A stretch of DNA of 64,000 bases from Engraulis encrasicolus (Eukaryota; Chordata; Actinopteri; Clupeiformes; Engraulidae): NCBI RefSeq assembly GCF_034702125.1, contig NC_085865.1:42161628-42225627 (forward strand), read 5' to 3'. Shown here piece after piece: positions 12,803-20,352 of the stretch (position 1 is its first letter; each line of letters begins with the position of its first letter). Below the pieces are notes generated by a model. It saw only the letters and a program-made list of their open reading frames with translations. It did not search any database and was not told the DNA's origin. The position numbers and the translations under genes were made by a program.

Positions 12803-13233
12803 TCTCTCTCCCTCTCTCCCTCTCTCTCTCTCTCCGTAGTGCCATCTCGGTGGAGCTGTACTACATCTTTGCCACGGTGTGGGGCCGCGAGCATTACACC
12901 CTGTACGGCATCCTGCTGTGCGTCTTCGCCATCCTGCTGTCGGTGGGCGCCTGCATCTCGGTGGCTCTGACCTACTTCCTGCTGTCGGGGGAGGACTACC
13001 GCTGGTGGTGGCGCAGCGTGCTGAGCGCCGGCTCCACCGGCCTCTTCATCTTCGTCTACTCGGTCTTCTACTACCGCAACCGCTCCTCCATGAGCGGCGC
13101 CGTGCAGAGCGTGGAGTTCTTCGGCTACTCGCTGCTCACGGCGCTGGTCTTCTCCCTCATGCTGGGCACCGTGTCCTTCTGGGCCTCGCTAGCGTTCATA
13201 CGTTACATCTACCGCAGCCTCAAGATGGACTGA
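461..13233 (+). CDS. tm9sf1: Transmembrane 9 superfamily member 1 (3' five exons, 5' partial)
   Basis: Nonaspanin-family multi-pass protein of endosome/Golgi membranes; the family is linked to sorting of membrane proteins and, for TM9SF1, to autophagy (family knowledge). Coding exons seen: 461-819, 6376-6530, 7841-8026, 8963-9236 and 12840-13233, all with AG/GT borders and matching phases, giving 455 residues. The first exon holds the end of the lumenal domain ([18 protein letters not shown]) and the first membrane helix after PKTLEIHW. Later exons carry [42 protein letters not shown], the APCRT...PWYK stretch and the family hallmark [13 protein letters not shown]. The C-terminus IYRSLKMD ends in the KxD-type signal typical of TM9 proteins. 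These strings match my memory of human TM9SF1 (606 aa) from about residue 180. Upstream exons lie before position 1. Three of the four acceptors sit directly after long CT-rich tracts. Confidence 0.96.
905..1075 (-). mobile_element. tRNA-derived SINE (minus orientation)
   Basis: On the minus strand it reads a tRNA-like head with an A box near GTGGCTCAAGC and a B box GGGTTCGAGTCCGG, followed by CTGTCCTGTCATGAATAAAG-type tail and T/A-rich end. Same family as the copies at 6729, 46847 and 47030. It lies in tm9sf1 intron sequence. Confidence 0.8.
1130..1415 (+). mobile_element. Second SINE family, near full-length copy
   Basis: The head has a tRNA-like GTGGATCAGTTGGTAGA A box; the body has TGCTCTTGGTGGCAGGGTGG, GTGTGAATGGGTGAATGTG and the tail TGTATAAATGCAGTCCATTT. 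A 5'-truncated copy of the same family is at 10718-10866. Confidence 0.75.
1416..3062. other. tm9sf1 intron, no gene seen
   Basis: No convincing coding exon or RNA gene. At about 2640-2760 there is a diverged SINE-like body with TCCTTGGGCAAGACACCGA. Confidence 0.5.
3063..4011. mobile_element. 949-bp DNA transposon with GGGTGGTTGACGT ends and internal repeated motif
   Basis: The left end GGGTGGTTGACGT is matched by ACGTCAACCACCC at the right. There is no long coding frame. A motif close to GTCACACCACAGGA recurs five times (about 3247, 3267, 3423, 3624 and 3820). The right-hand 180 bases recur at 10231-10409 with about 85 percent similarity by eye, ending in the same GTCAACCACCC. The superfamily is not determined. 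Confidence 0.75.
4025..4345 (+). mobile_element. tRNA-derived SINE, third family
   Basis: B box GGTTCGACTCCC at 4074-4085, with GTAAGGGGTTAGGGTGTCAGAC as a tRNA-like head. The body contains GAGGTACCCTGAGCATGGTACC, TTGGGGCGCCATTGG and a CACTGTGTGCTGTGGAGTGC tail. Confidence 0.75.
4963..5331. mobile_element. hAT-like non-autonomous element, 369 bp
   Basis: Ends TAGAGGATGACA and TGTCATGCTCTA. Flanking 8-base duplication ATGGGATG / GTGGGATG (7 of 8). The interior is rich in GGGAGCGGG/CGGGATGGGA. Confidence 0.8.
5598..5773. mobile_element. hAT-like MITE, 176 bp
   Basis: Begins CAGGGGTCTAAATTAAC and ends GTTAATTTAGAGACCTG, with flanking duplication GTGACATG / GTGACATA. Another copy is at 37866-38039. 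Confidence 0.85.
5805..5976. repeat. Long imperfect inverted repeat (hairpin)
   Basis: The arm at 5805-5862 (GATGAAGCAGTGCTGCTTTT, GCATGCACACTTTGC) is matched in reverse by 5908-5976 (GCAAAGTGTGCATGC, AAAAGCAGCACTGCTTCGTC). The centre is also partly complementary. Likely a MITE; no flanking duplication was established. Confidence 0.8.
6729..6906 (+). mobile_element. tRNA-derived SINE, full-length
   Basis: Head GGGGCGCTGTGGCGCAGCGC, B box GGTTCGAGTCCGG, tail AAATAAAGGCATAAAAGCCC, then a T run. It is 200 bases after a tm9sf1 exon. It is not a tRNA gene: no cloverleaf closes and the family is dispersed. Confidence 0.85.
7300..7840 (+). repeat. 540-bp pure polypyrimidine tract abutting a tm9sf1 acceptor
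   Basis: Almost only C and T (CTCCTCTCCTCTCC-like units) on the plus strand, ending in CTCCTCTAG, the acceptor of the exon at 7841. The complementary strand is polypurine, so triplex (H-DNA) is possible. Confidence 0.9.
8070..8160 (-). mobile_element. SINE tail fragment (minus)
   Basis: GGCAGATGCTTTTATCTAAAGCGATTTACA is the reverse complement of the widely shared fish SINE 3' tail (AAGTCGCTTTGG-ATAAAAGCGTCTGCC type, as also seen at 35727-35760). Only the tail is clear. Confidence 0.55.
8786..8962 (+). repeat. CT-rich tract before a tm9sf1 acceptor
   Basis: (CT)n with interruptions, ending in CTCTCCTCAG at the acceptor of the exon at 8963. Confidence 0.85.
9263..9341 (+). repeat. Two (CA)n microsatellites
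   Basis: About 13 CA units at 9263-9288 and again at about 9314-9340, 26 bases after the exon 8963-9236 donor. Confidence 0.85.
10231..10409. mobile_element. Right-end fragment of the GGGTGGTTGACGT-type element
   Basis: Closely matches 3833-4011 including AACAGTTTTGTGGGTTTTTA and the terminal GTCAACCACCC; the left part is missing. Confidence 0.75.
10718..10866 (+). mobile_element. 5'-truncated SINE copy
   Basis: Shares TGGTGGCAGGGTGGTACCCT, GTGAATGGGTGAATGTGAGG and CAAATGCAGTCCATTTACCA with the copy at 1130-1415. The head is missing. Confidence 0.8.
11712..12068. mobile_element. hAT-like element, 357 bp, perfect 8-bp target duplication
   Basis: Ends TAGGGATGCACCGATACC and GGTATCGGTGCATCCCTA are perfect inverted copies. 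It is flanked on both sides by GTCCCCAC (11704-11711 and 12069-12076). Subterminal ACGAGTAC/GTACTCG-like motifs repeat near both ends. Related ends occur at 28025-28818. Confidence 0.93.
12266..12639 (+). pseudogene. Four decayed tandem copies of the start of the last tm9sf1 exon
   Basis: The 5' edge of the real last exon (12840 onward, [21 protein letters not shown]) is echoed four times upstream. Copy 1 is 12266-12330 and still reads [20 protein letters not shown]. Copy 2 is 12396-12465 ([17 protein letters not shown] with disruptions). Copies 3 (12511-12549) and 4 (12593-12639) share the same internal deletion and keep only the GTAGTACCATGATGGTTTGG...CGTGAGCAC part. Each copy is followed by CCATCCAT repeats, and the next one is preceded by CTCTCT and TCATCTTAC-GTAGTAC. 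Copy 1 runs into a TGA after the CCAT repeat, so none looks usable as an exon. Confidence 0.85.
12728..12838 (+). repeat. (CT)n microsatellite before the last tm9sf1 acceptor
   Basis: About 100 bases of near-pure CT, ending one base before the CGTAG acceptor of the final exon. Confidence 0.9.
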
Positions 13234-14730
13234 ACCCAAATGCAGCGCGGCTGACCTTGTGGTGATGGTGGAGGAGGGGGTTAAGATGGACTAAAAGCAA
13301 TGCAACATAGTAACACAGTTCAGTTGGTTCTAGGGGGGGGGGGGGGGGGGTTGTCAGTCTGAAGATGGACTGAACACAACGCCATGCAGCTTATTTGTGC
13401 CAATGAGCAGTTTTCAGGGCATGGCTAACAGCATGTATGCGCACACACATGCATACATACTACACACACAGACAGTCTTATATACATACAAATTAAAGCG
13501 AACACACATTCTTAATATTTGAGTGCTCCAAGCTCCAGCGTCCCAGAGGCTCCTGATGTGGGGACAGGTTCATTGGGGACGCAGTTGGGAATCGGCCTCA
13601 GAAGACTCTAGTGCAAGACTGTTTTGCACCAGCCCCGAATGATTCACGATTTATGCCTGAGCTGTTCACCTTTTTTTTCGTTCGCTTGTTTTTTTGTTTT
13701 GTTTTTTTTCCTTCGATTTTAAGATGGTAGGGTTTTATGTTATAAGGGTCTCACCAAACAGGCATCCATGTGTTACTTTCTCAATGGACCTTTTCGTTGT
13801 CGGAGAAGAGGGGGCGGGGGGTTGTGCTGGGGTGGTGATGGGGAATTTGGGGTGGGGCTGGGTGGGGGTTGCACTGCAGAATTGACTCACATATAGAGCC
13901 TGGTATGGGCTCAAGTCAGTTGTAGTTTAAAGTAACTTTAGAACAAACAAAAAATGAACACAAAACTCAAAAAAAGGAAACCACAGGTGTCTTGGATGGC
14001 TACCGTGGAGTTTTAGAAGACTCCAGGGAGACCTGAGAGAATTATTATTCTGAAGCGGAGGCCTTCATTTGAAACTAAACTAAAAGGTTTATAAGGGGAA
14101 CCACGCAAAGAGGACCAACCAGTTTGAAAAGGGACAGCAGGATATTCGGAGTGTGGAGAGCCCAAGTCAGTCCGCCTGCATGGGACACAAGACTGATAAA
14201 AAAAGACTAACCAATGGGAGGCCAGAAAAAGCTCTCGCCATTGACTCCCATTATTTGTGTTTTTCTGTCTTGTGTCTCCTTGAGGACTGTGGGTATACAG
14301 GGAAGGTGGGGGGTATTCCATGAAACTGGTTAAGTGATAAACCTGGCTCAGTTAACCTACAAGATGCGGTAATATCAAAGTAGCTAACATAGTTAGCAAC
14401 TACGGTTTCGAGTAATGCACCCCAGGGTTCTTGGAATACCCCCCCTGGTGTCTAGGGTGGTTAGTGTTGTGGAGACCATTGGCGCTCAGCCTATGTGCAA
14501 AACGGTGTATGACAGTATGAAAGTGCAATATCCACATGTGAGCGGATGGATGGTATTGGCTGGGTGAGAGTTTCTGATATGGACATGCTAAAGCACCTGC
14601 ACACGTCAGGATGAGTTTTCCTCAAAAAGGCGAAGGGAGCAATATCATGTACTATAGTCACCATCAACTGTGATTTCAGTTAAGTTGTAAATATAAAATG
14701 TTTTCAATAAAAACATCTTTTTATTACGAA
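13234..14730 (+). other. tm9sf1: tm9sf1 3' UTR
   Basis: Non-coding sequence from the stop codon (13231-13233) to just past an AATAAA signal. It starts with two imperfect repeats of the stop-codon region, contains an uninterrupted run of 18 G (13333-13350), and holds a short element at about 14310-14450 whose ends are inverted copies of GGGGTATTCCA. The extent is inferred from the first good polyadenylation signal; no transcript evidence is available. Confidence 0.6.
14706..14711 (+). terminator. Polyadenylation signal, tm9sf1
   Basis: Canonical AATAAA on the plus strand about 1.47 kb after the tm9sf1 stop, in AT-rich sequence. It is the best candidate for 3' end formation before the opposing nanog gene begins. 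Confidence 0.55.
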
Positions 14731-14865
14731 TGTATTGGAATTTCCTTTGATGTTTTGTTAATGGGTATCTACCTCAAAGCTGCATCTATGCTGTTAGCTT
14801 GGTCTTCCCCATTCCCCTGTAACGTGATGGTAAGTGCAGGACAGTTTCTAAATGTCACTGTACTG

Positions 14866-15194
14866 CAGGGGTGGGGAACCTGCAGTACTGTATGTCTCAA
14901 GGGCTGTTTACGGCCCTTGAGGCAGTCTTATCCCATCACTGATATTTTATTGTTGTGCAGTTTCACATGAAATTACATGTTTTGTAATAAAATGTAATAA
15001 ATTACATTCGCAATACAATTAAGTAATATTTTCCGGGGACTTAATGAAGGTGGGGTTTGTTGTAAAGGCGGCTGCCTTCAATATACTGTAGGTCTGAAGT
15101 GCAGAGGGAAATCCTGGTTTGTGTTCATAGTATGGCCCTTGGAGGAGTTCAAATTTGAAGTGGCCCCTTAAATGAAAAATGTTTCCCACCCCTG
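14866..15194. mobile_element. hAT-like MITE, 329 bp
   Basis: Begins CAGGGGTGGGGAACC, ends TTTCCCACCCCTG. Flanked by CTGTACTG / CTGTACAG (7 of 8). A reverse-oriented relative is at 20006-20352, sharing GGGCCGTAAATGGCCCT and GAAGGCAGCCACCTT-type stretches. Confidence 0.85.
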
Positions 15195-15202
15195 CTGTAC
15201 AG

Positions 15203-16182
15203 ACACAGGTTTTCCACACACCGACATACATGCCAGTTTAATGTCAAGTTACATACCGTCAGAAATTGTCTAAGCTATGAGATAGGCGTCTCTCATTGGC
15301 TCCCATTATAGCCCCGTTGGCGAACGCAGCCAAGTAAAAGATGAATGGGAGCCTATTGGGCTAAATGGCTCAGCAGGGATTTGTGACGGTTCTGTTCTCT
15401 GGTTTGTAAAGATGTGTGCACATTCTGTACCTTATCATGAACGTTGTATTAGAAGTGAAGTTAAAGGTTCCTGACATGGCTTTGTTCTCCCAAAGACGTG
15501 TTAGTTTTGTCCTGCAACACGCTAGCATTCGGCTAATACCTGCTGGCTGAGGAATCTTTGCGACTATTCACGACCAGAGCTGACGAGAGACGTACTCTGA
15601 CTGATCCTAGCAGAGACATCTACGGTCACACACCTCAAAACCCCCCACCGCCGTCCAACATGTTAATTGAAGGTGCCCAAATTCTTAAGGATGAGCGCAG
15701 TCATTTCCTTTACCCCATGTACACATGCCGCTTTTCCACCACCTTAAATGCAATAAATAACAGGTGTCCGCAACAATCCTAACATAACTTTAAACACATC
15801 GACATCTGAAGTCAGACTTAAAACTACAAAACAAATGGCGTAGTGCCGTAAAGTCGATTGTCACGTGTTATGTCATTGCTATAGTTGAAATAAGGGTCAT
15901 TTTCACGAATGTAACACTTGACAAGATGCAAACGTGTCGGCAAATGCTTTCACTTACTCATATCTATCGAACGCGACTCCATTGTTTCCAGGGAAAAATT
16001 CACACGGGCAGATAATTCTATGAGAAGCGTACAGCCCCATTGGCATCCATTCATTATTTACTTGGCTGTGATAACATAGCTGCAGTGCCACTCCTGGCCA
16101 CACCAGCTAGTTGTGGTTCTTGTACAAGATTCCATTTTCTTTGATACCGTGTAGTTACCATTACAAGGGTAACTTGGTTTAA
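15203..16182. other. tm9sf1-nanog intergenic, no gene seen
   Basis: No coding or RNA gene recognised. Short similar stretches GGCTCCCATTATAGCCCC (about 15299) and ACAGCCCCATTGGCATCCATTC-like (about 16031) suggest the remains of another repeat. Confidence 0.5.
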
Positions 16183-16525
16183 AGGTGCACTGCATAAGAT
16201 TGTGGCCAGAGTAGGTATTGCAACTATGCTGCTTATTGAAACTGAGCTGCCTGTTGCCAGATTTGATCTTTTCATTAATATTTACAAAGAAACTATTTAC
16301 GAGTATGACCAAAATACAGTATTTTTTGCAGCAAAAAATGACAATTTCTGGGAATTTCAGAGTGGCAGACCATGGAGAAGATCCCCCTTTTCATGCATCA
16401 AAAATGCAATTTTCCAAGTCTACTTAGAATTAGATGGTGGTGGTAAGTATTCATGAAAAAGGTAACATTTGTGAATGGGCAGCATTAATTCTGGGAATAA
16501 ACTACTAAAAATACTCAGTGCACCG
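16183..16525. mobile_element. TTAA-flanked MITE, 343 bp
   Basis: Begins AGGTGCACTGCA and ends CTCAGTGCACCG, bounded by TTAA on both sides. A second, reverse-oriented copy is at 62201-62517 (shared ATTCATGCTGCCCATTCACAAA stretch). TTAA targets fit piggyBac or Kolobok; the superfamily is inferred only from this. Confidence 0.85.
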
Positions 16526-16618
16526 TTAAAAGCTAACCGCCATAAATCTAGTGATTAATGATTAAGGTACCAAGTGTGAAACATGTAAAAGATGCAATTT
16601 AAGAAAATGCAAGGCGAT

Positions 16619-16624
16619 TTTATT
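16619..16624 (-). terminator. Polyadenylation signal, nanog
   Basis: AATAAA on the minus strand about 720 nt after the nanog stop. It would give a 3' UTR of roughly 0.75 kb that includes the inverted-repeat element at 16940-17134. Confidence 0.5.
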
Positions 16625-16939
16625 CAGACCACACTAGAACACAAGACAGAGGAGTGGTCTTTGAACATGATTCAGGTAGGCTGGTCAATACAGACTTTAG
16701 CCAATAATGTAACAATGTAAATGTCAGTACAAATCCACATTCCCTTCATTTAGCCAATCCAGTGCAGAAACCTCCTACTATGCAGAATGTACATTAGAGT
16801 AGTGCCTTGCAAAGAGTCACATTTAAATACATCTCATCAAAACCACTGACAAACAGCATGACATTGGTGGTCCAGATAAATACTCAGTGGTAAAAAAGAT
16901 ATAAAAAAATAGAGTAAAAAAAGCTCATCGTTCATAGGG

Positions 16940-17134
16940 TGCATTCCAATATGCGACCTTGCGTCCTCCACTTGTGCTTGTGGCCTCGTACCAGGAAGTA
17001 AGTCATAATGACAGCACTAACACCATTATATTTCAATATCGCGCAAAAGCTCAATTGTTTTTCCACAGAGGCGCATCAGCAAAACGTGAGGCCACGAGCC
17101 CAAGCGGAAGACGCAAGGTCGCATATTGGAAAGC
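16940..17134. mobile_element. Short inverted-repeat transposon (MITE) in nanog 3' UTR
   Basis: Ends are inverted copies over about 45 bases with roughly six mismatches. Left begins TGCATTCCAATATGCGACC and continues CTTGCGTCCTCC; right is TGCTTTCCAATATGCGACC read from the other strand. About 100 bases lie between the arms. The target duplication is not clear. On the predicted nanog transcript it would fold into a long hairpin. The superfamily is not determined. Confidence 0.8.
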
Positions 17135-17344
17135 ACACATAGTGTTCAGCTATGGCAGTACAGGAAACAAACATCAACAGCCAGATGCAATTTAAAAAAA
17201 ATACATGCATGCAACGCATTTCCTGACTGCATCAAACTATATACACAGGCAAGACCCATGGCCACGAGACCGGGCTAAAAGAAACTGTACACAGTCACCC
17301 ATAAACAACGTCTTTGGAGTCTATGTACATTTAGAGGCAATGGC

Positions 17345-17597
17345 TTAAGACGACCACTGGGTGGCACTGTGCACCATTGCCATGTGCGTTGGGCTGCCCT
17401 CAGCAGCATCCACCCCGGTGCCATCATCAGAGTCGATGCTGGTGTTGCCGGCGGGGGGCATGAAGTTCGCAGGGCTGGGGTACTCGTAATGGTGGGTCAC
17501 AGGCGGCGGGAGACGCCACTGGCTCTGGGGCCTGGGGGTCGAGGCCTGAGTAGGAGAGTGCGCTCGCATGTAGTTGGGGTAGAATGCTGTATGCTGC

Positions 17598-17628
<31 letters not shown>

Positions 17629-19338
17629 GCTGCTGCTGCTGCTGCAGTGGGGGGCTCTTCTTGAAGACCGTCTCTCTTAGCTGCTGGTTCGAATACAGAT
17701 CCTGGTGCATCGTTTGAGCATCTGCCTGAAACTGATGAGAGAAGAGGGTTAGGCCACATTCTACAGTTCAGTGGATACTTTTCATGCACAGATTACACAC
17801 CCGAAGACATTTGATATTTCTTAATTTCAACATGTCTACATTTTAAACTTATACGATGTCGGTGTGTAACGTCCTGCCTTTAAGACAAATGCCATGACTG
17901 TGGAAATGCCTCCTGTTGTGGACGCATTTCATTTCCCCCGCATGCTTGCCCCTCCTGCCAGGAGCAAGGCAGGCTGCACACACACTGGGGGACTGAAAAA
18001 AAAAATCAGGTTCAGTTTCTGCATTACCTGAGGGAGGGGGGTTGGGGCCACGCCAGGGTATCCGTTGTTGGCGTATCGCTCGTTGACCCAGCCATTCTCC
18101 TTCTGGTGCCTCTTCAACTTCATTCGTCTGTTTTGGAACCACGTCTTCACCTTGAAATGATGAAGGGAAAAAAAATAAACACACATGCATCACAAACACA
18201 ATAGGCTATTCCATAGTATTCACCAGCAAAGTCATGACTGTTTACCTGTTTGTAGGTCAACCCAGTGAAGCCAGCCAGGGTTTTCATCTCTGCAGGGGTG
18301 AGGTATTTCTGCATGCTGAACCTGTGGGTCAGGGCGTTCATCTGACCCTCGGAAAAAGCAGTCCTCACTTTGGCCTTTCGGCTCTGCGGTGTCTGCGTCG
18401 CTGGCGACTGCGAGATGACTTCAGTTTGTCCTGGCCGCAGGACCTTCAGACTCGGGTCATCCTCCCCCACAGAGAAGGAGCTGGACACGACATCCGTGCA
18501 GTCCGGGCTGCCGCTTTCCGTCTCATCGTCGCTTTCCTTCTTGACCCACGTTGTTGGGTTTTCAGGAGGCACACATCCTTCTCGACTGCTTCCCGAGCTC
18601 CAAGAATCTACAAGACAGTATCGAACACCGATCAGAATCTTCACTAACAGCTGTAATTATTCCAACCAACCACACAGTGGCGCCAGAGATCTCCAATAGA
18701 AGTGATAATAAAGATGGCGAATGCTGTGGGCGATTATTGCTCTTTTGTAGAGCAGATCGCAACTTTGGTACAAGACCCAAGTAAGGTATGTGAAAATGCC
18801 TCGAGTGTAGTATGCATGAATAATCTGCTATTAATTTAAGTATTGTCCTGTAAGTGCATATGTATCGTGACGTTAAAACACAATTTTGCCCGCCATCAGT
18901 AGACCAGCGTTGCCTAACTTTGGCTAACTAGCTAGCAGTGTCGACATTACCTGGTGTATGTGCCTCGGAGTCACTCGGTGTGTCACTGCTTGGTCGTACA
19001 CTTTCCTTCGTTTGGTCCTCCTCATAAGATGCAATATTGCGATTTTGGGAGAGAAAGAGTCTGCCATTTTGCGTATGCGTGTCCGAGAAATACAGCACAG
19101 GCCCTTGGTAATGCGTCGTCGAGTTCGCCGTGATGGGTTCCGGACTTCCAGGAGGTGATTGCTGCGGCGCCTGCGTCTGGTAGTATCCTCCGTTGACCGC
19201 CGGGTGAGTGTAGGTCGTCTCGGGCCAGTTCATGTTGGGGTGGGTCTGTTCAGAGCCAGTCGGATAAAGCAATCCATATGCATACGCGTGGTACGACGGG
19301 TTGAAGTTGTAACTCACTGGTACCTTCCAGTCCGCCAT
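17345..19338 (-). CDS. nanog: Homeobox transcription factor Nanog (complete, 4 exons)
   Basis: Pluripotency/early-embryo homeodomain factor; in fish, maternal Nanog helps open the zygotic genome (family knowledge). Exons on the minus strand: 19338-18951, 18607-18246, 18150-18028 and 17725-17345, with phases 1, 0, 0; the joined product is 417 aa. The start MADWKVPVSYNFNPSYHAYA matches fish Nanog N-termini as I remember them. The homeodomain spans about residues 206-265 (KVRTAFSEGQMNALTHRF...YLTPAEMKTLAG...TYKQ), split between Q250 and V251 ahead of VKTWFQNRRMKLKRHQ, the recognition helix with the Nanog-type YKQVKTWFQN string. Residues 319-335 are an uninterrupted run of 17 glutamines. The C-terminal region is P/S/T/Y-rich without a clear domain. 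The start is the first ATG of an open exon; the stop is TAA. The gene opposes tm9sf1 and diverges from ipo4. Confidence 0.96.
18608..18951 (-). other. nanog intron 1
   Basis: Non-coding, bounded by CAG/GTAATG and TTGTAG. No repeat recognised. Confidence 0.6.
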
Positions 19339-20005
19339 GATTCAAACAATTCGCCCAACAAACGTCTCCCCTAAATAAAATTTGCAATGAAGCTGTGCAC
19401 TGCACACTTGTAGTCTCACCGAGTTACGAATAAAAGCTGAGCACAGCAGGCATAGTTTGGATCCCAAGCCCTCTGTCTAGGCCGCTCCGAGCTCTGGACA
19501 CAAGCAAACACCTGCATGAAGAAGTTCAAGGCCATTTATCGTCGTGCACCGTCGTGGGGTGTGTCCTTAGATGGAGGTGTTCCTGGTCATTGGGCCAATT
19601 AAACTCATCATCTCCAGGTAGTGCAACCACGCCCCTGTGTCAGTGGGGATCGGGGGTCCCTGGGGAGGCGTGTGTGGGTGCTAGGGGGGCCTTGGCAGGT
19701 TGGCAGGAAAAGCATGGCAAAACAAAATAAATCTTTCAATGAATTAAATAACTAATGAACATACAACATAAACCAAAGATAAACGTAACAATATTCCCAT
19801 TAGGTAAGATCTGTATTATAACAGGCGATTGCATCTATGAACATTACTTCTATTATCTACTACTATTACAGACTAAACACTATGGTTGTGAACGGGGATG
19901 CACATGAAATAACGGCACAACCCAAGGGGTCCTTGGCTGGAATATACCGGCATATGGGGGACTTTGCAATAGTAAAGTTTGGGAACCCCTGTTTTGGATG
20001 ATGTA
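19339..20005. other. nanog upstream region
   Basis: No coding sequence. This holds the nanog 5' UTR and promoter, whose start site I cannot place. ATTTGCAAT, an octamer-like motif, lies at about 19379-19387, 40 bases upstream of the ATG. Confidence 0.35.
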
Positions 20006-20352
20006 CAGGGGTGGGGAACCCTTTTCATTTGAGGGGAAACTTCAGATTCTTCCAAGGGCAGTAAAAGTCCTCAGAGGGCCGTACAAACCAGGATTTCCCC
20101 CTGCACTTTAGGCCTACTGGTATATTGAAGGCAGCCACCTTTAACAGCCCCCACCTTCTCTATGACCCCTGAATATAACTTAATTGTACTGCAAATGTAA
20201 TTTCTAAGATTCCTTTACAAAATATGTCATATTTCATATGAAACTGCATAACATTAAAATTGTGTTGGGCCAGATAAAATGGCCTCACCTCAAGGGCCGT
20301 AAATGGCCCTCGAGACATAGGTTCACCCCACCCCCACACCCCCCCAACCCTG
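20006..20352. mobile_element. MITE, reverse copy of the 14866 family
   Basis: Starts CAGGGGTGGGGAACCC and ends CCCCAACCCTG, with internal similarity to 14866-15194 in reverse orientation. Only a 5-base flank match (ATGTA) was found. Confidence 0.7.
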
